Positions 16,548-29,893 are shown, numbered from the stretch's first letter. The stretch: DNA of 64,000 nt from CAWFMO01 sp963817065 (GCA_963817065.1 CAWFMO010000002.1:868001-932000), one strand, 5' to 3'. Translations and numbers: made by a program. Notes: generated by a model not told the origin, from the sequence alone.

Positions 16548-17950
16548 TTGCCCGCAGCCGAGGCCGAGGACAACGACGACGACGAGAGGAGCCGAAGGTT
16601 CGGGAGCAGGTCCCCGAGGGGGTAAGCGACGAGCTCGCCGGCGCCTGGCGCCGCGTCCGCGACGACCTCCGCGAATCGCTCCCCGACTCGACCTTCCGGC
16701 TCTGGCTCGAGCCGCTGCGCGTGGTCGCGGCCCGCGGCTCGACCCTCTACCTCACCGGCCCGGCCAAGGTCCGCTCCTGGGTCGAGCGCCGCTACGCCGA
16801 CCTGCTCGCCGACGCGATCGCGCCGCACGCGTCCTTCGACGAGATCCGCTTCGTCGACGAGGAGGGAGGCGACCGGCCGCGCGAGTCACGCCACCCCCGC
16901 GGCGGCGTGATCGGCCCCGAGCTCAGCTTCGAGCGCTTCGTGATCGGCCCGACCAACCGGCTCGCGCACGCCGCGGCGCTGACCGTTGCCGAAGCCCCCG
17001 GCCAGGCCTACAACCCGCTCTTCCTCCACGGCGACCCCGGGCTCGGCAAGACCCACCTCCTCTGCGCGATCGGCAACTACCTGCGCGCCCACAGCCCCCA
17101 GCTCTCGATCCACTACACGACCGCCGAGCGGTTCACCAACGACTTCGTCTCCGCGCTCCAGACCTCCGCGATCGACGGCTTCAAGGACGCCTACCGCAGC
17201 GCCGACGTCCTGCTGCTCGACGACGTCCAGTTCCTCGAGGGCAAGACGCGGACCGCCGACGAGCTCTTCCACACCTTCAACGCGCTCCACGAGCGCGGCG
17301 CCCAGATCGTGCTCTCGGCCGACCGCATCCCGAGCGAGCTCTCCGAGCTCGCGAGCCGCCTCCGCGACCGCTTCGAGTGGGGCCTGGTCGCCGAGCTCCG
17401 CGGCCCCGACGAGCTGACCCGGATCACCTTCCTCAACCGGCTCAGCCGCGAGGAGGCCCTCGATCCCGCCGAGCCCGAGGCGCTCGGGGCGATCGCCCGC
17501 CGCGGCTCCGACAACCTGCGGCTCCTGCGCGGCGCGCTGACCCGCGTCGTCGCCTACTCCTCGCTAACCGACACCCCGATCACCCGCAAACTCGTCGAGC
17601 AGGCGCTTCCCGGCGCCGGGCCTCCCGCCTCGGCGCCGAAGCCCGTCGCGGTCTCCGAGATCCAGGACGCGACCTGCGAACAGCTCGGGGTCACCCGCGA
17701 GCAGCTGCTCTCGCCGAGCCGGATCGGCGCCGTCGTCGAGGCACGCCAGCTCGCGATGTACCTCGCCCGCGACCTCACAGACCTCTCGCTGCCCCAGATC
17801 GCGCGCGCGTTCGAGCGCCGCGATCACACGACCGTCATGCACGCGCTGAAGCGGGTCGAGTCCCGGCTGCTGAACGAGCCGCCCCTGACCGCGACGCTCG
17901 AGGGCCTGCGCTCGACGCTCTCGGCGCCGGCCGCGCAGGACAGGTCTTAG
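16548..17950 (+). CDS. dnaA: Chromosomal replication initiator DnaA (N-terminal frame break)
   Basis: AAA+ initiator, about 467 aa. Domain I is visible (DELAGAWRRVRDDL, FRLWLEPL). The AAA+ domain has FVIGPTNRLAHAA, Walker A GDPGLGKTHLLCAIGNY and Walker B LLLDDVQFLEGK. Domain IV ends with the DnaA-box reader IARAFERRDHTTVMHALKRV. No ATG, GTG or TTG lies upstream in the main frame before 16721, which would delete domain I. A TTG at 16548 in the next frame joins it if one base is restored near 16586 (an acidic N-terminus results). The start is therefore uncertain. The TTG overlaps a repeat copy. Confidence 0.88.
16550..16571 (+). repeat. Dispersed repeat, copy 4 (22 bp)
   Basis: It matches 9749-9770 at 20 of 22 positions and is located at the start of the dnaA reading frame. 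Confidence 0.55.
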
Positions 17951-18052
17951 GCGCCTGAAAGAATCGACGTTCTCCACATGTCCACAGTCATCCACAGCCC
18001 TTATTACCGCTAGAGCAAGCCAACTTCCCCCAAGCCAAATGAACCGGAACCC
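17951..18052. other. oriC: Candidate oriC (dnaA-dnaN spacer with DnaA boxes)
   Basis: A 102-bp, comparatively AT-rich spacer between dnaA and dnaN. It has three tandem near-consensus DnaA boxes on one strand: TTCTCCACA (17970-17978), ATGTCCACA (17978-17986) and TCATCCACA (17988-17996). Each differs by one base from TTATCCACA or TTGTCCACA. CTTATTA follows. The location is the classic one, but the cluster is small for an actinobacterial origin, so part of oriC may lie elsewhere. Confidence 0.6.
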
Positions 18053-19162
18053 ATGAACCTCAAGACTCAACGCCAGAACCTGCTCGACTCATTGCAGGTC
18101 GTCTCACGGGCGGTCTCCAGCCGCGCCGCGCTCCAAGCCCTGACCGGGATCCTGCTCGAAGCCGAAGACGGGTCGCTGCGGCTGCGCGCGACCGACGCCG
18201 AGCTCGGCCTCGAGGTCGCGCCCGAGGTCGCCCTCGACGGCGGCGGCAGCATCGTCCTCCCGGGGCGGCTCCTGGTCGACATCGTCCGCTCGCTGCCCGA
18301 AGGCGAGATCGCGCTCAGCTACCGCGAGAGCGAACGCGACGTCGAGATCACCGCCGGCTCCTCGGCCTTCCACCTGCGGACGATCCCGGCCGAGGACTTC
18401 CCGCGCTTCCCAGCCCCCGACCCCGAGGCGGACTCGTTCGAGCTGCCCGCCGCGCCGCTGCGCGAGACGATCAACCGCGTCGCGAGCGCGGCCTCGCGCG
18501 ACGAGGCGCGCCCGGTCCTGACCGGGATCCTGCTCAAGCTCGAGGGCGAGGAGCTGACGATGGTCGCCACCGACTCCTACCGATTGGCGGTCAAGCGGAC
18601 CGGGCTCGGGAGCGCGGCGACCGAGATCGAGGCCAACGTGCCGGCGCGGGCGATGCGCGAGCTGTCGCGGCTGATCGAGGACGGCGAGGTCGAGAGCGTC
18701 GCGATCAACCTGACCCGCAACCAGGCGATGTTCAAGGTCGGCGAGGTATCGCTCAACTCGCGGCTGATCGATGGTCAGTTCCCGAACTACCGCCAGCTGC
18801 TGCCCGAGTCGTTCGAGCACGAGGTCAAGCTCAAGCGCGAGGAGCTGCTCGACGTCGTCCGCCGGGTCTCCCAGGTCGCGCAGCGAAACGCCGCCCTGCG
18901 GCTCGCCTTCTCCGAGGGCGAGCTCGTCGTATCTGCCGAGACGCCCGACCTCGGCGACGCCCGCGAGGCGCTGCCGGTTTCGTTCGAGGGCGAGCCGATC
19001 GAGATCGGCTTCAACCCCGACTTCGTCCGCGACGGGCTCGAGAGCCTCGAGTCCGAGGAGCTGGTCCTGAAGCTGATCTCGCCGCTTCGCCCGGGGCTGA
19101 TCGAGCCCGCCGACGCCGACGACTTCAGCTACCTCGTGATGCCGATCCGCCTCAACGTCTAA
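18053..19162 (+). CDS. dnaN: DNA polymerase III beta sliding clamp
   Basis: A 369-residue beta clamp with three similar domains and the usual landmarks LTGILLEAEDGSLRLRATD, RPVLTGILLKLEGEELTMVATDSYRLAV, DGQFPNYRQLLPE and the C-terminal YLVMPIRL. It tethers polymerase to DNA and loads repair factors. The ATG at 18053 gives MNLKTQRQNLLDSLQVVSRAV. It lies downstream of the candidate oriC and 6 bp before recF. Confidence 0.96.
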   Translation: MNLKTQRQNLLDSLQVVSRAVSSRAALQALTGILLEAEDGSLRLRATDAELGLEVAPEVALDGGGSIVLPGRLLVDIVRSLPEGEIALSYRESERDVEITAGSSAFHLRTIPAEDFPRFPAPDPEADSFELPAAPLRETINRVASAASRDEARPVLTGILLKLEGEELTMVATDSYRLAVKRTGLGSAATEIEANVPARAMRELSRLIEDGEVESVAINLTRNQAMFKVGEVSLNSRLIDGQFPNYRQLLPESFEHEVKLKREELLDVVRRVSQVAQRNAALRLAFSEGELVVSAETPDLGDAREALPVSFEGEPIEIGFNPDFVRDGLESLESEELVLKLISPLRPGLIEPADADDFSYLVMPIRLNV

Positions 19163-19168
19163 GCCGCC

Positions 19169-20266
19169 GTGCGGGTCGGGAGCGTCGAGCCGCACGGGTT
19201 CCGCAACCTCGCCGACGCGCGGGTCGAGCTCGGCGAGCGGATCACCGTCGTCCACGGCCCCAACGGCGCCGGCAAGACCAACCTGCTCGAGGCGGTCTAC
19301 TTCGGGCTCACCGGCCACTCCTGCCGCGGCGGGGCCGATCGCGATTCGATCCGCCACGGCGGCGACGCGGCGCGGGTCGAGCTCGAGCTCGTCGACCCCG
19401 ACGGGCGCCACACGCTGCTCGCCTCGTTGGCGCGCGACGGCGAGCGGCGGCGGATGTTCGACGGAGCGCCGCCGCCGCCCGGCGGAGAGGCGCGGCCGCC
19501 GGCGAGCGTCTTCCTCCCCGACCGGCTGCAGATGGTCAAGGGACCCCCGGCCGGCCGCCGCGCCCACCTCGACCGCTTCGTCGGCGCGATGTGGCCCTCG
19601 CGAGCCGACCTGCGGCTGCGCTTCGGCCGCGCGCTCGCGCAGCGCAACGCGCTCGTCTCGCGCGTCCGCGCCGGTCTCGCCGACGCCGGCTCGCTCGCGG
19701 CCTGGGACGAGAAGCTCGCCGCCGAGGCCGAGCCGCTGATCGCCGCGCGCGCCGAGGCGACCGAGGCGATCGTGCCGCGCTTCGAGACCGCGGCCGAGCA
19801 GCTCGGGCTCCCAGAGCCCGCGTCGCTCCGCTACCGGCCGCGCGGCCCGCAGAGCGCGGCCGAGATCGAGACCGAGCTCGCGACCCGCCGCGCCGCCGAC
19901 CTCGGCCGGGCCTACACGAGCTTCGGCCCGCAGCTCGACGAGCTCGCGCTCGAGCTCGGCGGGCGCTCGCTGCGCCGCTTCGGCTCCCAGGGCCAGCAGC
20001 GGATCGCGCTCCTGGCGCTCCAGCTCGCCGAGCGCGAGGCGCTGATCGAGGCCGGCCGCCCGGCGCCGCTGATGCTGCTCGACGACGTGATGAGCGAGCT
20101 CGACGCCGAGCACCGCGAGCTGCTCGTCACCGAGCTCGACCGCGCCGGGCAGAGCGTGATCACCGCCACGGAAACCGCCGCAGTACCTAATTCGATCCGC
20201 TGGAGCTCGCTGGCGGTCCGCGCGGGCCGCGTCACCGGCCTCGCCGCCGACTCCGAGGCGGCCTGA
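19169..20266 (+). CDS. recF: DNA replication/repair ATPase RecF
   Basis: A 365-residue SMC-like ATPase. Walker A is GPNGAGKTNLLEAVYFGLTG (about 31-50), the signature is FGSQGQQRIALLALQLAE and Walker B LMLLDDVMSELDAEHRE. RecF loads RecOR/RecA at gapped DNA. The start is GTG 19169. The TGA overlaps the ATG of the dciA-like gene, so the two are coupled. Confidence 0.95.
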   Translation: MRVGSVEPHGFRNLADARVELGERITVVHGPNGAGKTNLLEAVYFGLTGHSCRGGADRDSIRHGGDAARVELELVDPDGRHTLLASLARDGERRRMFDGAPPPPGGEARPPASVFLPDRLQMVKGPPAGRRAHLDRFVGAMWPSRADLRLRFGRALAQRNALVSRVRAGLADAGSLAAWDEKLAAEAEPLIAARAEATEAIVPRFETAAEQLGLPEPASLRYRPRGPQSAAEIETELATRRAADLGRAYTSFGPQLDELALELGGRSLRRFGSQGQQRIALLALQLAEREALIEAGRPAPLMLLDDVMSELDAEHRELLVTELDRAGQSVITATETAAVPNSIRWSSLAVRAGRVTGLAADSEAA

Positions 20267-20577
20267 TGGGCCGCCGCGCCCCGCGCCCCGTCTCCGCGGC
20301 GCTGCCGGCCGTGCTCGAGCGCGTCGGGCCGAAGACGACCCTCGCTGCGGTCCAGCTCGCCTGGCCGCGGGTCGCCGGCGCGGCGATCGCCGCCGAGACC
20401 GAGCCGGTCTCCGAGCGCGACGGCGAGGTCGCGATCAGCTGCAGCTCCTCGACCTGGGCCGAGCAGCTCGACCTGCTCCAGGGGGAGCTGCTCGAGCGCC
20501 TGAAAGGGGAGCTCGAAGACCCCGCGCGCGTCGGAAAACTGCGCTTCCGGGTCGGCGATCGCGGCCCCCGCGCGTAA
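20266..20577 (+). CDS. DUF721/DciA-like protein
   Basis: 103 residues of the DUF721 family (VLERVGPKTTLAAVQLAWPRVAG, SCSSSTWAEQLDLLQGELLERL, LRFRVGD). DciA is a replicative-helicase loader in many bacteria, and the recF-gyrB position fits the conserved actinobacterial arrangement. The ATG overlaps the recF stop by 1 bp. The function is inferred from family and context. Confidence 0.85.
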   Translation: MGRRAPRPVSAALPAVLERVGPKTTLAAVQLAWPRVAGAAIAAETEPVSERDGEVAISCSSSTWAEQLDLLQGELLERLKGELEDPARVGKLRFRVGDRGPRA

Positions 20578-20630
20578 TCGCGCCGAACCCCTTCGATCGA
20601 CGTCTGTTTTATACGTGATTTGCAGGGCTT

Positions 20631-20639
20631 TTGTGACAA
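20631..20639. promoter_or_regulatory. Palindrome TTGTGACAA upstream of gyrB
   Basis: A perfect 4-bp-arm palindrome in the 198-bp dciA-gyrB spacer. A related palindrome lies about 49 bp downstream. It could be a regulator site; no protein can be named. Confidence 0.3.
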
Positions 20640-20678
20640 CGGCGATTAGGTTCCAGGGCCGCTGACTGGTAGACTTAT

Positions 20679-20689
20679 GACAAGTTGTC
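20679..20689. promoter_or_regulatory. Palindrome GACAAGTTGTC upstream of gyrB
   Basis: A perfect 5-bp-arm palindrome around a central G. It shares the ACAA/TTGT arms with 20631-20639. An upstream TAGACT (20670-20675) could be a -10 box, which would place this site over the transcription start. Confidence 0.35.
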
Positions 20690-20695
20690 GAGAGG

Positions 20696-20744
20696 CCCCG
20701 ACCCTCGCTCGACGGACAGGTTCCGGAGCTGCCGGAGGTCGGGG
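20696..20744 (+). other. Inverted repeat in the gyrB leader
   Basis: CCCCGACC (20696-20703) pairs perfectly with GGTCGGGG (20737-20744), and a smaller stem TCCGG/CCGGA lies inside it. It is probably transcribed as 5' leader structure. No terminator U-run is present. Confidence 0.4.
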
Positions 20745-20775
20745 TTTCCCACGGAAATGACCGGAAAGGACCCGA

Positions 20776-23295
<2,520 letters not shown>

Positions 23296-23303
<8 letters not shown>

Positions 23304-26009
23304 TGGCGAAGGAGGGCTCGACGCCCTGACGGGCAGGATCGAGGACCGCGAGCTCGAGAAGGAGATGCGCTCGTCGTACCTCGATTACGCGATGAGCGTG
23401 ATCGTCGGGCGGGCGCTGCCGGATGTCCGCGACGGGCTCAAGCCGGTCCACCGGCGCGTCCTCTACGCGATGCACGACCTCGGGCTGCAGCCGAACCGGC
23501 CCTACCGCAAGTCGGCCTACGTTGTCGGCGAGGTCATGGCCAACTACCACCCGCACGGCGACTCCGCGATCTACGAGACGCTGGTCCGGATGGCGCAGGA
23601 GTTCTCGCTGCGCTACCCGCTGGTCGACGGGCAGGGCAACTTCGGCTCGATCGACGACGACCCGCCGGCCGCGATGCGCTACACCGAGGCCCGGCTCGCG
23701 TCGCTCGCGACCGAGATGCTGCGCGACATCGACGCCGACACCGTCGACTTCGGGCCCAACTACGACGAGTCGACGCGCGAGCCGCTGCTGCTGCCGGCGA
23801 AGTTCCCGAACCTGCTCGTCAACGGCGCCGCCGGGATCGCGGTCGGGATGGCGACCAACATCCCGCCCCACAACCTGAGCGAGGTGATCGGCGGGGTCAA
23901 GGCCTACATCGACGACCCCGAGATCGACGTCAAGGGGCTGAGGAAGCACATCAAGGGCCCCGACTTCCCGGGCGGCGGGACGATCATGGGCACCGACGGG
24001 ATCCGCGACGCCTACGCGAGCGGGCGCGGCTCGGTCAAGATCCGCGCCAAGGCCCACACCGAGCCGATGAAGGGCGGCAAGGAGGCGATCGTCGTCACCG
24101 AGCTGCCGTTCCAGGTCAAGAAGGGCGGCGAAGGCGGCCTGATCACGAAGATCGCCGACCTCGTCCGCGAGAAGAAGATCACCGGGATCTCCGACCTCCG
24201 CGACGAGTCCGACCGCAGCGGGATGCGGCTCGTGATCGAGACCAAGCGCGGCGGCGACCCGTCGGCCGTGATCCTGAACCAGCTCTACAAGCGGACCCAG
24301 ATGCAGACCTCGTTCGGGATCAACATGGTCGCGCTGGTCGACGGCGCGCCGCGGACCCTGAGCCTGCTCGAGCTGATCCGCCACTACGTCGTCCACCAGA
24401 AGGAGGTCATCACCCGGCGCACGCAGCACCAGCTCGCCCGCGCCGAGGCCCGCGCCCACATCCTCGAGGGGCTGCTGATCGCGCTCGACAACCTCGACGC
24501 GGTGATCAAGCTGATCCGCGGCTCGGCCGACCCCGACAAGGCGCGCGACGGGCTGATCGCCAAGTTCGAGCTCTCGAAGATCCAGGCCCAGGCGATCCTC
24601 GACATGCGGCTGCAGCGCCTGACCGCGCTCGAGGCCGACAAGATCAAGGAAGAGCACGCGGAGCTGACCAAGCTGATCAAGGAGCTGCGCGCGATCCTCG
24701 CCGACGAGTCGCGGGTGCTCGAGCTGGTCAAGGCCGAGCTCAACGAGATCGACGAGCGCTACGGCGACGAGCGCCGCACGTGAGATCACCGCCGCCGAGG
24801 GCGACGCTCGACATCGAGGACGTGATCGCCGACCAGCAGATGGTGATCTCGATCACCGCCTCCGGCTACGCGAAGCGGCTGCCGCTCGCGACCTACCGCC
24901 AGCAGCGCCGCGGGGGCATGGGCGTGATGGGGATGGAGATGAAGGAGGGCGACTACATCGAGCACCTCCACGTCTGCTCGACCCACGACTACCTCCTGTT
25001 CTTCACCAACAAGGGCAAGGTCTACCGGCTCAAGGTCTACGAGCTGCCCGAGGGCCGCGCGGACGGCGAAGGGCCGGGCGCTGGTCAACGTGCTGCCGCT
25101 GAAGGACGGCGAGCGGGTGATGGCGGTGATCCCGACCCGCGACTTCAGCGAGGGCAAGTACCTCGTCTTCGCGACCAGGAGGGGATGGTCAAGAAGACCG
25201 AGTTCTAGCCTACGACACGACGATCAAGGCAACGGCCTGATCGCGATCAACATCCGCAAGGGCGACGAGCTGGTCCAGGTCCGCCAGACGAGCGGCAAGG
25301 ACGACATCATCATGGTCTCGAAGTCGGGCCAGGCCTCGCGCTTCGACGAGGAGCAGGCGCGTCCGATGGGCCGCGGCACCGCCGGCGTCAAGGGCATGAA
25401 CGTCTCGCAGAAGGGCAACGAGGTGATCGCGCTCGAGGTCGCCCGCGACGAGGACGAGCTGTTCATGGTCACCGAGAACGGCTACGGCAAGCGCACCCCG
25501 ATGACCGAGTACCCGGTCAAGGGCCGCGGCACGAAGGGCGTGCTGACAGCGAAGCTGACGACGAAGAAGGGCGGCCTCGCCGGGGCGATGATCGTCCGCG
25601 AGCACCAGGAGCTGATCTTCATCTCCCAGAACGGGATGGTCCAGCGCACGGGCGTCAAGGGGATCTCGCAGATGGGGCGCGCGACCCAGGGCGTGCGGGT
25701 GATGAACATGAAGGTCAGGGACCGCGTCAGCGCCGTCGCGCTGGTCGTCGAGTCGACCGAGGCGGTGCCGACCAACGGCGCCGGCCCGACGAGGACGGCG
25801 CGGTCCAGGCCGAGCTTCCCGCTCGGACGCGGCCGAGGTCGCCGGCGACGGCGACGGCGACGGTGCGGCGAATCCAAGGCCCAAGCCGGCCAAGGGCCGC
25901 CAAGAAGGCCGCGACGAAGAAGAAATCGCCGCCGAAGAAGAAGCCGGCTGCAAAGAAGCCGGCGGCGAAGAAGAAGCCCGCGGCCAAGAAGCCGAAGCGC
26001 AAGCGCTAG
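23296..26009 (+). CDS. gyrA: DNA gyrase subunit A (many frame breaks)
   Basis: The breakage-reunion domain is intact to 24,780: MRSSYLDYAMSVIVGRALPD, RYTEARL with catalytic Tyr129, and the quinolone region HPHGDSAIYETL with Ser90 and Glu94 at the resistance positions (a susceptible-looking Ser). The C-terminal beta-pinwheel follows but is broken near 24,781, 24,806, 25,055, 25,180, 25,208, 25,232 and 25,790. Each piece is clean GyrA sequence. The GyrA box reads QRRGGMG, with Met at the usual basic position. The end is a long Lys/Ala/Pro tail (KKPAAKK-type repeats). The tail stop at 26007-26009 abuts the convergent HNH gene. Confidence 0.9.
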
Positions 26010-26521
26010 CTAGGCGGCGACCAGGTACTGGCTCCAGGTCGGCGGCGGCCTCGGCGCCGCGACGCGGATGAAGACGTTCGGCCCCGGCGCCTTCGGGAGG
26101 TTGCGCGGGTGCATGCGGATCTCGCGCGGCAGGCGGTTGCCCTTGCGCCGGTTGCAGGACGCGCAGGAGGCGACGATGTTCTCCCAGATCGACTGGCCGC
26201 CGCGGCTGCGGGGGATCACGTGGTCGACCGTCGAGCCCGGGCTTGCTGGTGCCGCAGTACTGGCAGGTCCAGGCGTCGCGCGCGAGCACGGCCTTGCGGG
26301 TGATCCGGCGGCGGTGGATGTCGCGCGGGACGCGGACGAAGCTGACCAGCCGGATCACCTCGGGCTGGTCGAGCGCCATCGTCTCCGAGCGCAGGACCTC
26401 GTCGCCGTGCTCGAGCACCTCGGCCTTCTGTTTCAGGATCAGGACCAGCGCGCGGCGGACGGTGCAGACGTTGAGCGGCTCGTAGGTGGCGTTGAGGACG
26501 AGGACCCGTGCCGCGCCGCAT
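26010..26521 (-). CDS. HNH endonuclease (frame-broken)
   Basis: About 170 residues. ARVLVLNATYEPLNVCTVRR opens it, then KAVLARDAWTCQYCG gives the first Cys pair, and DHVIPRSRGGQSIWEN with SCASCNRRKGNR gives the HNH core and second Cys pair. This widespread actinobacterial HNH protein is chromosomal and not tied to a phage here; its target is unknown. Breaks near 26,240 and 26,515 must be repaired. I start it at the ATG read from 26521, which adjoins the family N-terminus after one base is removed. Confidence 0.75.
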
Positions 26522-26626
26522 CCTGCCGCCGCAGCGCGCGTCGAACGCCGTTGGCGATGATCGACCCGTTCGCGAGGCCCTGTCCTTGGCCATGGTGCCG
26601 GAAATCTTAGCCAGTGACGGGGGCGG

Positions 26627-27484
26627 TCAAGGAACGCCGCTGTCGCGCAGCGGATAGCTGCCCAGAACCCGAACCGATTCCGCCTTGCCGCGCAGCGCCT
26701 CGATCGCCTCGGCGACCTCGCCCTCGTCGTCGCGCCCCTCGATGTCGCAGAAGAACATGTAGCGCCCGAGGCCCCGCGCCGCAGCGGCCGGGATTCGATC
26801 CGGGTCAGGTTGACGAGCGGTCGGAGAACTCGGCCAGCGCCTCGACCAGGGCGCCCGGGCGGTCGTCTCCGAGCTCGGAGAAGACGAGCGAGGTCTTCCA
26901 CGGGCCCTCGCCCGACGGCGCGGTGCCCGCGGGCGCAAGCCAGACGAAGCGGGTGACGTTGTCGGGCTCGTCCTCGACCCCCTCGCGGAGGATCGCGCAG
27001 CCGTAGAGCTCGGCCGCCGAGGCGGCGCCCGAGCGCCGCCCAGGGCTCCTCGCTCTCGCTCACCTGGCGGACGGCGTCGGCGGTGCTCGGCGCCGCGCGC
27101 ACCTCGGCCTTCGGGAGCTGGCCGCGGATGAAGCGCGCGGCCTGGGCGCTCGCCTGCGGGTGCGAGAGGACGACCTCGATCTCGCCGAGCTCGAGCTCGC
27201 TCGCGGGCGATCAGGCTGCTGCGAATCGGGAAGTCGTGCTCGCCGACGATCGTCGCCCCGGTCGCGTCGAAGGCGAGCGTGTCGAGGGTCGAGCGGACCC
27301 CGCCCTCGATCGAGTTCTCGAACGGGACCAGCGCCCGCTCGGCGTCCCCGTTCTCGACCGCGAGGATCGCCTCGTAGATCGACGCCGCCGGGAGCTCCTC
27401 GATCGGCTCGCCCGCCGACGCGGCGCGCAGAGCGTCCTCGGTGAAGGTGCCCGGGGGGCCGAGGTAGGCGACTCGCGGCGCCAC
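26627..27484 (-). CDS. pheA: Prephenate dehydratase (frame-broken)
   Basis: Phenylalanine-biosynthesis enzyme converting prephenate to phenylpyruvate, about 285 aa. VAYLGPPGTFTEDALRAA is the catalytic N-terminus, ALVPFENSIEGGVRSTLDTL is conserved, and a middle part (ADAVRQVSESEEPWAALG, DNVTRFVWLAP) is in other frames. The C-terminal ACT domain (SLVFSELGDDRPGALVEAL, YMFFCDIEGR) is the Phe-binding regulatory site. Breaks lie near 27,207, 27,035 and 26,815. The start is GTG 27484, two bases from the upstream gene's stop, suggesting co-transcription. Confidence 0.85.
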   Translation of the reverse strand: MAPRVAYLGPPGTFTEDALRAASAGEPIEELPAASIYEAILAVENGDAERALVPFENSIEGGVRSTLDTLAFDATGATIVGEHDFPIRSSLIARERARARRDRGRPLAPAGERPGRALHPRPAPEGRGARGAEHRRRRPPGERERGALGGARAPPRRPSSTAARSSARGSRTSPTTSPASSGLRPRAPRRRARARGRPRSSSPSSETTARAPWSRRWPSSPTARQPDPDRIPAAAARGLGRYMFFCDIEGRDDEGEVAEAIEALRGKAESVRVLGSYPLRDSGVP

Positions 27485-27486
27485 GC

Positions 27487-28578
27487 CTACTCGAAGGTGA
27501 CCGTGTAGGTGGAGCTGTTGTTGTCGGTCAGCTCTTCGCCGGCGACGGGCTCGATGTTGACCTCGACCGTGGACTGCTCGCCCGAGGGTGGCAGCGGCGA
27601 GATCGGGATCTTGACCTCCGTGGTCTCGCCGGCGCCGATCCGCGGGATCGTCTCCGAGAGCTCGGTGTCGCCGACGGTGACGTCGACCGCGACGTCGGTC
27701 TCCTCCGACTCGCCGCCGTTAGTGACCTCGACCACGAGCTCGGCGCTCGCCGAGCTGGCCGTCGCCGGGACCCCGGGGTCGAGGGTCGTGTCGCCGATCG
27801 AGGTCGAGACCAGCTCGAGGCCGTGGAGGCCCGGGGTCGCGGTCGTCGACTCGCCCGTCACCTGGCTCAGCGACTCGGTGATCTTGTCGAGCTCGAGCCA
27901 GCTCTCCGGGGGGTCGGCGACGAAGGCGCAGGGGAGGTTGATCGGCTCGCCGTCGTCGGTCGTCACCCCTTCCTTCTCGGCGACGTCGACGATCTCGGGC
28001 AGCGCGACGCCCGTGCAGACCGCGTCGCTCGCGAACAGCAGTCGCATCTGGTCGACGATCGACTGCTGGGCCTCGGTCGCGTTCTCCTGGCCGAGCGCGG
28101 TCCCGATCTGGTTGCCGATCTCGGTCAGCCCGTTGCGCCGCAGCTGCAGCGTCGTGACCAGCGACTGCTTGCCGTCGGCGAGCTCGTCGGGCGCGTCGAG
28201 GTTCTGGGCCCGCTCGAAGAGCGTCTCGGAGGCGCCCCGGTAGGACTTGATCTGCGCCTCGTACTCGAGCGCGGTCGCGCCGCCGGAGTCGTTGAGCAGG
28301 CCGAAGAAGTCCTGGCCGGTCTGCTCGGACTCGCCCATCAGCGCCCCCGAGTCGCTGATGAAGTTCTTGATCGCGCGCTCCTTTCGGGCCTCGAGGCAGC
28401 CGCGGAAGCCGAGCACGATCAGGATCAGGAGCAGGACGGCCCCGCCCGCGGCGATCAGCCGGCGTACGAGTATCTGCTGCCGCGGCGAGCGCGGCGGGCG
28501 CGGCGGGCGGCCCTGGGGCCGCTCGGGCTCATCCGGGAGCGGAAGCGCCTCTGATTCGTCCTCGTCGAGGAATGCCAC
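27487..28578 (-). CDS. Membrane-anchored protein with C-terminal CARDB/Ig-like domain
   Basis: About 363 residues from GTG 28578 (an upstream in-frame extension reaches 28632). A proline- and arginine-rich cytoplasmic N-terminus (EPERPQGRPPRPPRSPRQ) precedes one transmembrane helix (LIAAGGAVLLLILIVLGF, about 40-57). A helical extracytoplasmic region follows with NFISDSGALMGESEQTGQDFF. The last 100 residues resemble a CARDB-type Ig fold (AELVVEVTNGGESEETDVAV, ELTDNNSSTYTVTF). I do not recognise the whole protein. It is probably an envelope protein, and its start lies 92 bp from the divergent kinase gene. Confidence 0.6.
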   Translation of the reverse strand: MAFLDEDESEALPLPDEPERPQGRPPRPPRSPRQQILVRRLIAAGGAVLLLILIVLGFRGCLEARKERAIKNFISDSGALMGESEQTGQDFFGLLNDSGGATALEYEAQIKSYRGASETLFERAQNLDAPDELADGKQSLVTTLQLRRNGLTEIGNQIGTALGQENATEAQQSIVDQMRLLFASDAVCTGVALPEIVDVAEKEGVTTDDGEPINLPCAFVADPPESWLELDKITESLSQVTGESTTATPGLHGLELVSTSIGDTTLDPGVPATASSASAELVVEVTNGGESEETDVAVDVTVGDTELSETIPRIGAGETTEVKIPISPLPPSGEQSTVEVNIEPVAGEELTDNNSSTYTVTFE

Positions 28579-28670
28579 TGCGCGAAAAGTATGAACGGTG
28601 CCGCGGTTATCGCCCGCCCCGCAAAGCGGCACGCAGGAACCCGCCCGCGGGCGCAGAAATGGGCAGTTAA

Positions 28671-29835
<1,165 letters not shown>

Positions 29836-29879
29836 GATTGTGCCTCTCGCGCGCCGGGTAGCCCCCCGGTCGCGGCCCC

Positions 29880-29884
29880 AGGAG
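29880..29884 (+). promoter_or_regulatory. Shine-Dalgarno AGGAG of fhaA
   Basis: AGGAG lies 9 nt before the ATC codon that begins the FhaA homology. This is the strongest evidence for initiation at an unusual codon, or for an ATG miscalled as ATC. Confidence 0.55.
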
Positions 29885-29893
29885 CCTTGAGCC

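Noticed and set aside
18104..20113. Long open frame on the minus strand (about 669 codons) opposite dnaN and recF
   Set aside because: High-GC shadow of two certain genes; composition is low-complexity Arg/Asp/Leu with no domain pattern. The same applies to 1499-3202 and 5035-6228 on the plus strand and 21765-23273 on the minus strand.
24780..25240. Programmed frameshifting in gyrA
   Set aside because: Seven breaks in both directions without a slippery heptamer or a common structure; the same kind of break occurs in unrelated genes.
26010..26521. HNH nuclease as part of a mobile intron, phage or defence island
   Set aside because: It is a common chromosomal actinobacterial HNH protein flanked by gyrA and pheA, with no phage, intron or methylase neighbours.
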